Assembly: GCA_963971285.1 (NCBI GenBank)
Contig: OZ020252.1
Coordinates: 13,925,662 to 13,989,661 of the forward strand
From: Astropecten irregularis
Lineage: Eukaryota > Echinodermata > Asteroidea > Paxillosida > Astropectinidae
Reading direction: 5' to 3'
DNA: 64,000 nucleotides
Part shown: piece after piece, positions 34,782 through 46,950 of the stretch
How positions within the stretch are numbered: position 1 is the first letter of the stretch
How the letters are laid out: the number at the start of each line of letters is the position of its first letter
Notes under the pieces: generated by a model
Databases searched by the model: none
Seen by the model: the letters and a program-made list of their open reading frames with translations, nothing else
What the model was told of the DNA's origin: nothing
Program-made: the position numbers and the translations under genes

Positions 34782-35127
34782 TTAAATGTAGTATCATACT
34801 TTGGTAAGATACCAAAACAGAAATATTCACAGATTTACGTATAACTTACAGGATATAAAGATGGTGGTGGTATAAACATAACGTTAAAATTGTTTCGCCT
34901 GAAATGGTGTATTTATCCAGAAATGATTAAAACAACAATCAAAAATAAAAGAGAAAAGACTTAAAAAATACTGTGGCCGTTTTCACTGTAATTTTCTCAA
35001 AAAGTGGGCACCGTTTGGGACTGAAATGTTCACATGCAGATGACTTATGTTACTTTATCTGTCTTGATATTTTTGCCCATGAATCTGTGTTTCTTTGATA
35101 AAAACCAAAGTATGATATTACCTTTAA
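34782..35127. mobile_element. MITE-1 spanning the duplication boundary, intact
   Basis: TTAA at 34782-34785 and 35124-35127. The first ~215 bp are shared with copy A (8710-8928) and the rest is unique to this side. Confidence 0.75.
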
Positions 35128-35349
35128 AGCAATGCATGGTGGAAGTATTAAAATAAGGTAGGCTAGCGGTGGCACCATGTAATCTCTTCTGTGGGAGTGT
35201 GTGGTTCTGAGAAGAACCAATGTTTTCTCTCCGTTTTTAAGTTGTTGCTGATGTTAGGGTTTTTTTCATATTAAAAATAAAAGGCTACATTGTAGACACT
35301 GAAATGGTTCCTTCTTTGTTGGTGTCTTAAGCCATTTTGGTGGGCAGCC

Positions 35350-35571
35350 TCAAAGCCAAATCTGTTGATAAAACTGGTGGCTATGATTGCTATAACAACG
35401 CAGTCCTTTCGCAAATCTGATATCCAATCCGGCGTTTCGCACCAACAGCCGAGAGCAAGCGGGCGGCACAATCCCCTGTTGCGACGCCCAGGTGTGATGG
35501 GAAGGGAGGATTACAGATTGAAGTGCGTTGCGCACCGGAGCCAGATTGCAAAGGGGACGCATGAGATCCAT
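35350..35571 (-). CDS. Candidate first exon with mitochondrial-presequence-like N-terminus
   Basis: An ATG at 35571 opens a 73-codon frame whose N-terminus (MDLMRPLCNLAPVRNALQSV) and later RFAKGLRCYS are rich in Arg and hydroxyl/hydrophobic residues with almost no acids, like a mitochondrial targeting sequence. GC content is above the flanks. No partner exon was recognised. A weak donor-like GTTTTA could in principle join it to TSFM exon 2, but that intron would span the whole of ZP copy B. Probably either a partial gene or chance. Confidence 0.25.
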   Translation of the reverse strand: MDLMRPLCNLAPVRNALQSVILPSHHTWASQQGIVPPACSRLLVRNAGLDIRFAKGLRCYSNHSHQFYQQIWL

Positions 35572-35774
35572 TTTTACACGTATCGCCGACCACGTCTTGT
35601 AACACAATGTAACACGGTAGGTATCTCGTTCATTCAGAGAGATAGAAACCCATGATTAATCAAAACGAATACCAATTTCATTAAGTTTCTGACAGTAAGG
35701 AGGACGGCGCCCAGTATACGATGAACTTACCTCCACAACAAGCGATTCACATAGTTGTTGCTCGCAAAGGCCTC

Positions 35775-36144
35775 TTAAAGGAAATATCATACTTTGGTTT
35801 TTGTCGAAGAAATGCCGATTCATGGGCAAAAATATCAAGGAAGAAACAGTAACAGTCATCTGCGAAATGTTCAGTCCCATATTGTGACAACTTTTTGATA
35901 AAACAGTGAAAAACGTCCAAAGAATTTTAATAATCTTTTCACTGTATTTTTTTTCTTTAAAAGATCAAAAATTGTTTTTGGTCATTGGTTTTACTCTTTT
36001 CTGGATAAATACAGCATTTCAGGCAGAACAATTGTAACGGTATGATTCTATACCTTCACCTGCACCTTTATATATAGGCCTACCCTTATACATTAAAAGA
36101 TTTCTGCTTCGATATGCTCCCAAAGTATGATACTATACCTTTAA
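35775..36144. mobile_element. MITE-1 copy
   Basis: TTAA at 35775-35778 and 36141-36144. Left end AGGAAATATCATACTTTGG, right end CCAAAGTATGATACTATACC. Confidence 0.75.
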
Positions 36145-36638
36145 TGTGCACCCATTTTCGTCTTCTAACCCCCCCCCCCCCAAAAAAAAAAACCCATATA
36201 TCTTATGCATGTCTTATATAACTTCCCAATCCAGGGAGTGCATGCGTGAAAACAATTAAAATTCTTCCAAATGATAACCTTTGTGGTTCGACAAACTCCT
36301 GGTCGCACGCCTCATATTATACGGCAAGCTATCACGCGTGCTTGCATCTCAGGATTAAATTTAAGTTAAAATCCAGCCGTATAAGCCGATATCTTAAGAA
36401 ACTAAACTTGGTTAAAGTTTATTATGTAGATCTCGAAAACGAATTTCACGGTAGATCATTTTACATTTGTGACCAAGCTTGAAAATGACTCTTCCACGCA
36501 TGATAAAGTATTCAGTAAACAGGTTTCATTTTTCGTAGGCTTGGTTTAATTAGAAATTTGAGTTCAACATGTGGCATAGCACTTATTATCATCTGTATCC
36601 TGAACAGTGGTGATGTCCCAATAATATAAAAGTAGTGT

Positions 36639-36690
36639 ACATGAGGTCGTGGGTTCGAATCCCACCTAAGCCAGGTGCACTCACAAGCAC
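36639..36690 (+). mobile_element. tRNA-derived SINE fragment (B-box half)
   Basis: GAGGTCGTGGGTTCGAATCC has a perfect pol III B box (GGTTCGAATCC), but no A box precedes it, so it is a fragment and not a tRNA gene. Confidence 0.5.
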
Positions 36691-36867
36691 TGAGTATATG
36701 CAGTGCTCATCCACGTCGGTGAAGGGCAAGCCTAATTTGCATATTATCGATTTCCCGACCAAAATCATTTAATATTCATATAACTACATGACTATGACTT
36801 TACTTTGATTTTTTATCTTCAAACAAAAATGACAACGTCCATGTGTTCATAATAAATGCCTATTTTG

Positions 36868-37198
36868 AACTTAGTTTCATACTTTGTTTTTGTCAAAGGA
36901 ATGTCGATTCGGGGGCATAAATAAATTATCAAGGAAGATACAGTAACAGTCCTCTGTGTGAAATTTCCAGTCCCAATTAAGGTGCCCACCTTTTTGAGAA
37001 AACAGTGAAAACGCTCACGGTAATGTTGAAATCTTGTTTTGGTCAATTGGTTTTATTTTTTTCTGGATAAATACAACATTTTGAGGCAGAAACATGTTAA
37101 CGGTATGTTTCTACCATCACCATCTTTATACCCTGTAAGCTATAGTAAATCTGTGAAGATTTCTAATTTGGTATGCTGCCCAAGTAATATGATACCAT
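36868..37198. mobile_element. MITE-1, diverged copy
   Basis: TTTCATACTTTGTTTTTGTC at the left, ATACAACATTTTGAGGCAG and a damaged right end near 37195. Confidence 0.6.
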
Positions 37199-38084
37199 CT
37201 GATACAATATAAAATAATAACCTTTCTTCCCGAGTGCATATTATAACTGTTTGAAATCCAATTGCACGCTACAATATTACACAGTATTTTTGTTTTGCCA
37301 CAGAGATTAATTAGTCGCCCGTAAGCCGCCCCAAGCAGTGTGAAACGCAGCACGTAGTCCCCGGCTGCTTATTAAAGCATGTGACAGACCCCTATCCTCA
37401 AATCTATGCGTAGTACAGCTATATATACTACATGATGAGAAGCAATTAGTGATAACGAGTAATGCTCAAGGACTCCAATGCCCATTACGTAATAGCAAAT
37501 CCGTATAACTGCAATTAAATTCACGTCCGATACAAATGACATGACGAATTTCTCCATACGAGAAAGACACATCTCACGATTTCCATCTACAAGTATACAG
37601 AATTGAAGGCATTTTAATGGATCCATATTTCAGATAATTATTACAAGAACTTAAGTATTCCGATGCATGGCTTTGCATGACCCAGCATGGCTTTGCAGTT
37701 ATATTTGCCGACTCGTATAGTGTACATGGGAGCCCGGGCGTCTACATGCACATTAAAATATACAGTACATTATTTTGGAACAAATATATTCAACAACTCC
37801 ATTTGTGTATGGACGATTCAACAGATACTATTATTGGAATCATCGTGTTATGCATTAGCGCGTAAAAACACAACATAACATCGTGTTATTTTAGCAGCAA
37901 AGGTATAGCTTTTCAATTGCCCATATCCCCCATTATGGAAAACTGTAGCCACAAATAGCCACTTTTGTACACATGCTCATAGTAAATTCAATCAAGCCAG
38001 TTTCTTTAGTGGTTAACTTGCATAATTAAAGAACAAAGAGAATTTACCATTTTTGGAACACCACCCACATAATTATATAATTAT

Positions 38085-38156
38085 GGGATGGATAGCTCAG
38101 TTGGTAGAGAACAGGTATGGTACTCAGGGGTCCCATGTTTGAATCCCGCTCAAGTT
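38085..38156 (+). mobile_element. Degenerate tRNA-like sequence (SINE head)
   Basis: TAGCTCAGTTGGTAGAG is a good A box, and GTTTGAATCCC is a mutated B box. The anticodon arm does not pair cleanly, so a decayed tRNA(Lys)-like pseudogene or SINE head is more likely than a working tRNA. Confidence 0.45.
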
Positions 38157-38897
38157 TATTTTCCTCTGGTTACCTTTCAATGACATAAATACATGAATGA
38201 ATGAATTGCAACATAATTATGCCGGGATTCCACGATAAGTTTTATCACAAACTGCTGAATGTAAAACGACCAGATGGAAGCCAAAATCCCTTCGTAATCT
38301 TGAAGGGTTTGAAGAAATTACCATAAATTCGTGCCCATTATGTTTTGGGCCGATGTATAGCCTAGCCGCGGATAGCATTATGTATCGGTGACCCAATACA
38401 CCGCTTGGTGGCAGCAGACAGACATTTCAACTGACGTGATATAAGGTAGACTTTTCCCATTATTGTTCTGTCTGCACAATACTAGAAAACAACCCGTGTA
38501 TTTGAGGTTCTCAATAATCATTACATGCTTGTGTACGACAACCGTAGGCAATATATACCTTCTATCCGGGTGAAGGTTCACAACAAACCCTCTGTCGATT
38601 TAATACGAGATTTGCTATCTTCCCTACGGCTTATACGGGAGAAATCCTGCAAATGTATAGTCAGTGCTTGCATGGTGAGGATTATTTCACGAGTAGGCCT
38701 ACGAAGATAAAACAAAACGTCAAGCGCTAACGCAACGCTCATAAAGGACAGTCATCAGCCGTCTGTATTATTTTAATTCCCGTCTCGCCCCCGTAGCAAG
38801 TACACAGCGAACGCGTCAGTGATTGATAGTAGACGATTATGCAAAGACGCACGAATGATACTACTAGTCTTCAGAATTGTTCGACTGGAAGACCAGC

Positions 38898-38926
38898 AGT
38901 AGCAGCAGCAGCAGCAGCAGCAGCAA
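38898..38926 (+). repeat. CAG trinucleotide microsatellite
   Basis: About nine AGC/CAG units. All plus frames crossing it hit stops before the donor-like GTAAGAGG at 38976. Confidence 0.8.
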
Positions 38927-41900
38927 AAACAATCACGGCAGCAAGTACATCGACAAGCATGCACATCTGATCAGGTAAGAGGATATTCTCTATTGGATAT
39001 GGGATGACAGATGGGACACATGCATACCAAATGCACCGAGACTTGATGGATTCAGTTACCATGGTATTATTCACCATAGGCAGATCGCACACAACCGCAA
39101 TCATCAGCGTAAAACAAGGCGGGTAAATAGGTGCGCTCAACCACTCAAGATTCTTCCCGCACAATTCGACATGTCGCATAATATAAGGGTAATCAATACA
39201 AACATACTTGCGTGTTGCGTATATTAATGAATACGATGATTTGATACTCCGTTCGTGTCAATATTATGCATCTTGTCAAGGGAACAACCTGGAGGATCTT
39301 AATATTTAAAGAAATAAACAAATAAATATCAAACAATAAAATATCCTATGTTATTCATTGCTCACAGACTTCAACTCTACTGCTTCGTGACATACGAAAG
39401 GGCAAATTTGTCCCGGAAATAGTATCTTGAATATTGCTTCGTGATAGACAACCACGACGCACTGTTTCTCTGATTAAAATACCTCTTTGTCTACATTCGA
39501 AATTAAGACTCGGCATGAGTATAAAGAAAGGAAAAATACATATAATGTATCATTTGCTGAGTGAAGCACTGCTTATCATAATATTTGCTTATCTCAACTG
39601 AAATTAAAATAGGATGACGAACATAATAATATGGGTCAAAACAAAGAAATACACATTTTGTTTGTAAGGACTTAGAAAATAAAAAGGTTAATCTCGCCGT
39701 CATAAATTTATATTCAACGAAAAGCAATCGAGAGGGTTGCTGTGGCCTTCTATGCACATCTTCGTAAGATATTGCCTAAATATGCCATTTTGTCTGATTT
39801 ATCTTTCCATTATACAATGCATTATGTTAATGCAGGGCAATTTGTGCCATAAGGCCTGTACGCTACTCCAAATATGATAAATGTTCCCCAGGTGTGTTTT
39901 AATCCCAGGCCATTGGGAATTGCATGATGGTCAGTATAATATACAAAAGTCTTTGCTCTGCAATAATATTTTTTTCTGCCTACGGGGCGTGCATTACAGA
40001 ATGGAATATTATCAAAAGGGTACAATCCCCCGCATAGTACATGATTGTATACCTATTGTGTACATGGACAATTTATAAGTTTTCAGAAAAACGCGGAGAG
40101 CTCGATGATTAATGTATGTTGATAGTTATTTATACGTGGTCACAAAACACAAAATGGGCGGGAAGTCTATATTCAAATGCAAAATGAGAGATAGTCCCTG
40201 CTTTTATGTATTTCTAAGTATTATGATTAATTCTGTTTTTAATAATGGCGGCGTCGGTGTGGTGGAAACCTAATGGGACTGCTCTATACTATTTTATCCC
40301 AGGCTTATCCAACAAAAACAGTCATATTTATAATCCTTACGCAAGGATGAGCGGTTACCGGTACCCAGACGCAATAGCGAACAAAAGGCAGCGGACTTTG
40401 GATTGTGTGGTCATGGTCTTGGAAATTCCCTGGACCTTACATGTCTTCATCAGATACGGTCGACTCAAAATTTGCCCCTGACCGGAATGCAATTCACGGT
40501 CGCTTAGTGGCAGCGCATGGCCCGAAGAAGTCCTTAGCCACTAGCTCTCTATGGGGGCTCGCCAAACAAATACCGTTGTTGAAGGGAAACTCTCTCCTCC
40601 ACATGCAGGAGATTTCCTCCTTGCACAAAAAACGCATCTTCTCATCACGAATGACCTTGCGTCCGTGGTTATTCCTGACCAATAGTATTTCAACTTAAGT
40701 TTGGCCAATTGCTGACAATAGGTGGCCACTAGTACGACCGCCATGTAGCTACTGAAGTCCCCCTCTTGTCAGGGAGTTCCAGTCGCAATCTAACCAGTTT
40801 ACCGTCGTCAGAATCCCAACCCGTTTAAAGGATACCATATCCCGTACCTCCATCTGATCCGATAAACACCATATGGTCTTGTGCGACGATGAGGTGGCTA
40901 ATATGGTCTCCCAATTGGGACGGCTGCATGACTCCTCTTATAGTCGGATCGCCAAATTGAACCTCTCTGACCTCATCTCTAGCCAAATGTGGTTGGGCAC
41001 AAATGCCCTTACCTTCGCCTCAGAGTCAACCTCATGGTAGCCTTCAACAACCACCTTCATGGCCGTTATACTGTTTCAGCATCATGCTGTTTCTATCCTT
41101 GAGACTTCAGCTTCACTACAACCACACCCCGGGGAAATCAGCATTTCCATGCAATACGCCCAGATCTTCGTTGAATGTCACATCATACTAACTAATGACC
41201 TCAAGCCACCTTGAAAGCTGACCCTCGGGGTCCTTAACCATCTAAGAGCAACGTGGTCGAATTCGGAGCAACATGTTCCGACCGTGATACAAGTACTGCC
41301 TATAAACTTCTTGGGGTAAACAGCCACCGCTAACAATTCTTTTCGAGTAGCACAGTAGTTCCTCTCTGCCTTGCTCAGCTAACGGCTCGAAAAGGCGAGG
41401 ACCTTCCCCTGTCCCTCATGGACCTGAGACAAAACTGCCAGTATTCCATCTCCACTAGCACAAGTATCCATAATGTATAGTCACTATATCGGAAATAGGA
41501 TATGCCCAAACAGGTGGGGTCTTGCACTCTGCAGTCTCTGTTTCATCTTTTTCAAATGCTATAGCTGACACGCATCAGTGAAACATTCGTGATTCGTGAG
41601 GTGGCGCCACCTCAGCAAATTCCCGGACGAACCTAAGATAATAGGAAGCGATGCCTAAGAATATTCGCACTTCCTTCACACACTTTGGTGTTGGACACAG
41701 CCCGAATCTTTTCCAGATCGGTATAGTTACACCCTCGGACGACACGATGTGTCCCAAATAGCTAGGAGACATCTAAAACAGAGAGCACTTAAATACTAGG
41801 CTTTAACTTCAATCAAGCTTTCCTCAACCTGGGAAGAACAACTTGCAGTAGCTCTGTCTCCTTTCTCATTGTTCTGCCAATCACAATGACATAATCCGGA

Positions 41901-43016
41901 TATAAAATGAGCAGTATCTCTCACTGGAGACCCGCCATCTCCTTTTCCATCAGCCTCTCAAACGTTGCAGGTGCGTTACAAAGACCAAGAGGCATGCGGC
42001 GACACCTATACAACCTGTTTATACGCACCGCAAATGTGGATTTCTACGAAGCAGAAATCGGGTCAAAAAGATTGGAACACATTACTTGAGATCGGATGAA
42101 TTTTTGAGAAGCTAACATGTTTTGAAACCTAATGTTTTGAAAAATCGAACATATTTTTTTAGACTCGGATGCATTTTCAAATCAAATTTAACGACCGAAC
42201 ATATTCAAGTTTCGGATGTTTTTGCGAATCCGATCATTTTTCAAACATCGAACATGTTTCCGAATCGGATGCAATTCCAAAAACCTAATATGTTTTTCGA
42301 TTCGAATGCATTTTCAAGTTCCGAATGCCCACAAAACAGCCGTAGGCATAAAACAGACGTAGAGTGTGTGTTAGGTTTACGTAATTTCATCCGAGTTTTC
42401 ATTTCATCCGATTCTGAAAAGCATCCGAAACTTTTGACCCTGTTCGGGCCGGGTTTTGCCGAGTGCCCGAGCCCAGAACTGATAGTCTTGCAAAAAGACG
42501 TCCGGGGAAAACTCCACGCCCCACTGTAAGCCTATACGGCCAGAGCCACTGTTCGCAGTGTTTGGACTACAAATCGTGCCAGTACTAAATATCAGACTTA
42601 CTTGTGGAAAATGGAGAAAAGACCAAATGTGCACCCCTTAAACCATGAAGGTAGAAATAGAAATTATTACTGTAGTCACGCTCGTACTAGGCCATGATCA
42701 TGACACCTATCGAGTGACGGAGTCGGGGGTGGGGGTATTTATAAAAAAAATGGAGAAAAGACCACCCCTTAAACAATCGTTAATTTTCTTGTGGCTTTTT
42801 AAACCATTTTTTCACACCGGTGTTTTAATCGTAATGGCCAGGTTTTATACAGTAAAAGAAAAATGTCGACCGTCTTCTACCTGTTTTGTAACTTACAAAG
42901 AAAATAACGGAGGCCATGCCCATATTTATATACAAGACATAAGCTTGTTCCTCGATAAGTTTTTCAAGCCCACACGGATTGCGACTCAGTTTTTTCATTT
43001 TCAATCAACTCAGCAA

Positions 43017-43300
43017 TATTATTATTATTATTTATTTCTGGTAATGACACCAAGGATTCCTCAAAGGTGACCAAGGCACTGTAGCTCGCAAGCCTGATTA
43101 AACCTGTCATGGAAAGATGATGAGAAGAAGATACAGTTTTAGAGGTGGGAGGAAAACCCCAGAGTAATATTCTGGGTAAAACCCACGGAATCAGGCAGGG
43201 ACTGAAAACCCAATCCACTTGTGAACCGAGCCGGACTTGAACCCGGTCCACAGAGGTGAAAGGCGAGGAAAGAACCGCTACGCCAACCCGTGACTCCCGA
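43017..43300 (-). mobile_element. tRNA-derived SINE, minus orientation, nested in the inverted-repeat element
   Basis: On the minus strand: GGTTGGCGTAGCGGTTC (A-box-like), then GGGTTCAAGTCCGG (B-box-like), a central body, and a 3' ATT repeat (43017-43032 on plus). Confidence 0.65.
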
Positions 43301-43404
43301 ATAATATGCGCCCCTGATAAAGACTGTCGACCCAGCTTTCGTCGATTACTGTTAACTGTTGTAGTTCGACGAACTACACTTTCGATTGATCGTAATATTA
43401 TTGA

Positions 43405-43530
43405 ATGCTGGTCAACTCGTACGCCTCATCTCTAGCTCTACGAGTTGGTCGGCGTACGAGTTGACCAAACAGCGTACGAGTTGGTCGGCGTACGAGTTGA
43501 CCAAACAGCGTACGAGTTGATTGGCGTAAG
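43405..43530. repeat. 36 bp tandem repeat with GCGTACGAGTTG core
   Basis: GCGTACGAGTTGGTCG / GCGTACGAGTTGACCAAACA alternates a little over twice. The complementary CAACTCGTACGCC lies just before it, so the block can fold back. Confidence 0.7.
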
Positions 43531-44351
43531 CGGGTGGGTTGATCAGCTTCGGTAATAATTTAAGTACAAAAGATGAGACGAACATGGCGACACTAGCTAC
43601 TAGTGAACCCCTGGCGAGTCCGTTCTGAATCCTTTTTGGCAGCCTAACGTAACACTTATGCCTACTATACTAAGCTTACTGGCTTTTGACAGTCCTCAAT
43701 ACGCTTACTTATAGAATGCAGGATTATGACTGCGTAGTATGCACTGTAAGAAAGACATGCCCGACGTCTTGTTGCAAGACTATCAGTCTGGGCTCGGGCA
43801 CTCGGCAAAACCCGGCCCGAACAGGGTCAAAAGTTTCGGATGCTTTTTCAGAATCGGATGAAATGAAAACTCGGATGAAATTACGTAAACCTAACACACA
43901 CTCTACGGCTGTTTTATGCCTACGGCTGTTTTGTGGGCATTCGGAACTTGAAAATGCATTCGAATCGAAAAACATGTTAGGTTTTTGGAATTGCATCCGA
44001 TTCGGAAACATGTTCGATGTTTGAAAAATGATCGGATTCGCAAAAACATCCGAAACTTGAATATGTTCGGTCGTTAAATTGGATTAGGTTTTTGAAAATG
44101 CATCCGAGTCTGAAAAAATATGATTTTTCAAAACATTAGGTTTCAAATCATGTTAGCTTCTCAAAAATTCATCCGATTCCAAGTAATGTGTTCCAATCTT
44201 TTTGACCCGATTCCTGCTTCGTAGATTTCTGGCTAGCGTTTTCATCCAAAGCCATCTGCCAAAGCCCGGTGACTTAACATTTAGAATGGAAAACACTCAG
44301 CACCTGACAACTCATCTAGTGTCTCGTCAATACGAGGGACAGGATAAGCGT

Positions 44352-44475
44352 CAGTGGCGTATACAGGTCCTCAGACCTGGGAGGGATGGTGATCCTTTAG
44401 CCGGGTCGCATACATTCATTAATATGTATAATTCACAAATAATACAACATAACATTCGGGGGCGCCTTGCCCCTG
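44352..44475. mobile_element. Second hAT-like MITE in the gypsy remnant
   Basis: Starts CAGTGGCGTATACAGG and ends GCCCCTG. An 8-bp duplication ATAAGCGT lies at 44344-44351 and 44476-44483. Skipping it restores continuity of the surrounding RT reading. Confidence 0.75.
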
Positions 44476-44760
44476 ATAAGCGTCTTTGACTGTTACCATA
44501 ATATTCATCCCTCGAAAGACAAACCACAACCTCTTATAGTTCCATCTTTTTTCCGGACTAACATCGCATTTGCAGCCCAAGGACTATCAGATAACTCGAT
44601 AATCCCTTGCTTCTGCAAATATCGAACCTGCCTCATCATTTCCTCCTGGTTACACAGGGGATGGCGCCGAGGCCTCTACTCAATAGGCCTCGCACCACCA
44701 GTACGTGTATTGTCCTACCAGTCTGCCCTATGTCAGAGATGTTTTGGGCGTAAAAGATAG

Positions 44761-46170
44761 GTTGTAATTATCACTAGAATATCCAAACAATTAACCCAGT
44801 CTTGAACCAAAACACCCTTGGACATAAATACATGTAGTTTGTCCAGCACCACAATGTAACACTCATGCAAAAAGCTCAAGTAATGCTTATCCGTACTTTA
44901 CTGAATAGTACCGCACACTACCGCTTAGGTTTGTTTAAATGGTTTCAGACCAAAGATGAAAAAAACCAGTTGTATGTAAAGGAAATATTTTAATAGTGAA
45001 TGAGTGACAATAAAGAACATACTGGGAAGCGCAGCTGGATCAATACACAGTGTAATTGAAAATCAAAATTGTAAAGCAAAGCTTCTAACTATAGTGATAT
45101 AGCAGTCCACTAATACGCACAGGCGTTGAACGGTTTGAGCCTACAATGAATAAGATGCAGAAGAAATGCTTCTGACCATATGCCTACCAAAGGAAGAACA
45201 CAACGAGGGCAGACTACACGAACATAATGATTTAAGAAAAACACTTTACATGTTACACATGTTAAGAAATAGATTCAAAGATTTTATCAGCGGCTGAATG
45301 TGTGCTATTATCATATTATCATACATTGGTTTTTATCGAAGAAATACATATTCATGGGCAAAAATATCAAGATAGACACATTAACAGTCATATGTGAAGA
45401 TTTCAGTCCCATACGGTACCCACTTTTTCAGAAAACAGTTAAAAACAGCCACAGTATTTCTTAAGTCTTTTCTCTTTTATTTTTGATCTTTTAAAAAAAA
45501 ATCAAAAAGATTTTCGGTCGTTGTTTTACTAATTTCTTGATAAATACACCATTTCAGGCGAAAAAATGTTAACGGTATGTTTCTACCACCACCATCATCT
45601 TCATAGTTCTGTGAAAATTTCTGTTTTGGTTCCTCACCAAAGTATGATACTACCTTTAATTCAGATAGGCCCTTATGTTTTTGTGACTGGCGCACACTTT
45701 TTTTAATACGTCGCGCTAAATTCAGACTCGCAGGGAATGAGCTCATTATTCTCCATATAAAATCGATCGCTTTAAAACATTTTCTTTTCTTTCATAATAC
45801 ACGGCATATTCGTGTATTTATTTTTGTATTCGGAAATGTTGGGGTAGAAAGTTTCATTTCGAGGAATCAGTAACACTGTCTGCTTTAATGTGCATGTATT
45901 ACAGAGCATAATTATCATACAGCATCACAAAACGTGCATAGACCTAATAAGCCATGACATTTAAACTGTGCGGTAAAATTAGAGAGGATTTGACAGAACG
46001 GGTAAAAACTGAGAGATAATTATAATACACAAACAGGGGTTGACAGTGATAGACTTAAGAGCCTGGGGCACACTGAATTAATTAAGTACAAGTGCATCGT
46101 GAAGCTGTAATAATTGAAAAATCCCTCATGAGGATAATATCAACAAGTAAATTGACCTGTCACCATGCAG
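44761..46170. other. Intergenic, with one MITE-1
   Basis: Apart from the MITE-1 at 45305-45660 I see no gene, RNA or repeat. Confidence 0.5.
45305..45660. mobile_element. MITE-1 copy
   Basis: Left end ATATTATCATACATTGG, right end CCAAAGTATGATACTACC plus TTTAA, with a small internal deletion. Confidence 0.7.
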
Positions 46171-46174
46171 GCTG

Positions 46175-46950
46175 CAACCAACCGACTGCCGAACCGACTA
46201 ACCATTATTCTGACCTACGACCAACAGACAAAACCACTGATATACATGACAGCTGACACACTGACCCACCAACCAACATATCACCTAACCGACCAATCCA
46301 CTAACCAACTAACTATACTGACCAACTAACTAACCAACCCAATAATCCACCGATCAACTGAATATCTGACCAACTCCAAGAACCACCGGCCAACTCACAA
46401 AGCAACCAACTCAAACCAACCAACTAAGCGGCTTTAACCCACCAACCAACATATCAACTAACCGACCAATCCACTAACCAACAAACTAACCAACACAACG
46501 ACCTACCGATCAACTGAATATCTGATCAACCAAATCCCAGAAGAACCACCGGTCAAGTAACAAAGCAACCGACTGACCAACCAACTTAGCGGTTGACACA
46601 CTAACCCACCAACCAACACATCAACTACCGTAACCGACCAATCCACTAACCAACTACAACTGACTAATAAACTAACAAACCCACCAATCAACTGAATATC
46701 TGACCAACCAAGTTCCAGAACCCTCGGTCAACTAACAAAGCAACCGACTAACCAACCAACTAAACGACTGACACACTAACCCACCAACCAACACATTAAC
46801 TAACCGACCAATCCACTAACCAACTAACCGACCAACTAACTCCCCAACCCAATGACCTACCGATCAACTGAATATCTCATCAACTCTCAGAACCACTGAC
46901 CGGTCAACTAACAACACGACCAAAAATTAATACTGACAAACCAACAACAT
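46175..46950. repeat. Satellite-like array of ACCAACTAA-rich units
   Basis: Short ACCAAC/CGACTAACC words form a higher-order unit. The marker CAACTGAATATCTGA recurs at about 46359, 46513, 46691 and 46868 (spacing 154, 178, 177). The two strands differ strongly in composition (A/C versus G/T). Confidence 0.85.

Larger units (their letters stand above)
25822..34996. repeat. Segmental duplication, copy B
   Basis: Direct repeat of 1-8928. Copy B contains two extra insertions (26006-26425 and 26579-26705) and lacks the hairpin element found at 484-655 of copy A. Confidence 0.9.
37199..40429. other. Intergenic region between MITE cluster and gypsy remnant
   Basis: AT-rich. Contains one tRNA-like element (38085-38156) and a CAG microsatellite. 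No convincing exon; several short frames lack splice context or homology. Confidence 0.5.
42045..44223. mobile_element. 2.2 kb long-inverted-repeat element inserted in the gypsy RT
   Basis: TIRs of about 460 bp (42045-42505 and 43762-44223) begin TACGAAGCAGAAATCGGGTC and end with its near complement. A 6-bp target repeat GATTTC lies at 42039-42044 and 44224-44229; dropping the element and one repeat rejoins the RT frame exactly. Each TIR is built from alternating CGGATG, GAACAT and TTTTCAA-like modules. The 1.2 kb centre holds a SINE and a short tandem repeat, and I find no transposase. Confidence 0.85.
40430..44760 (-). pseudogene. Decayed Ty3/gypsy retrotransposon pol (RT, RNase H, integrase pieces)
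   Basis: Minus-strand order is that of Ty3/gypsy pol. Upstream RT is at 44484-44700 (GIIELSDSPWAANAM, RKKDGTIRG) and 44230-44343 (DAYPVPRIDETLDEL when the small insertion is skipped). RT palm is at 41880-42038 (MPLGLCNAPATFERLM). The connection is at 41575-41772 (YLGHIVSSEG, VRIFLGIASYYLRFV). RNase H is at 41290-41470 (LSKAERNYCATRKELLAV). An integrase zinc-finger/core piece is at 40480-40740 (CARRKSPA). The catalytic YxDD reads YPDY, in-frame stops and frame changes are frequent, and no LTRs were found, so it is inactive. Confidence 0.85.

Noticed and set aside
38085-38156. Functional tRNA gene
   Set aside because: B box is mutated and the stems do not pair well; treated as a SINE head or pseudogene.
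40405-42529. Plus-strand frames across the gypsy remnant
   Set aside because: The recognisable RT, RNase H and integrase similarities are all on the minus strand.
46503-46691. Frame within the satellite array
   Set aside because: Low-complexity repeat translation.
46175-46950. CRISPR-like array
   Set aside because: Units lack regular spacers, and the genome is clearly eukaryotic.
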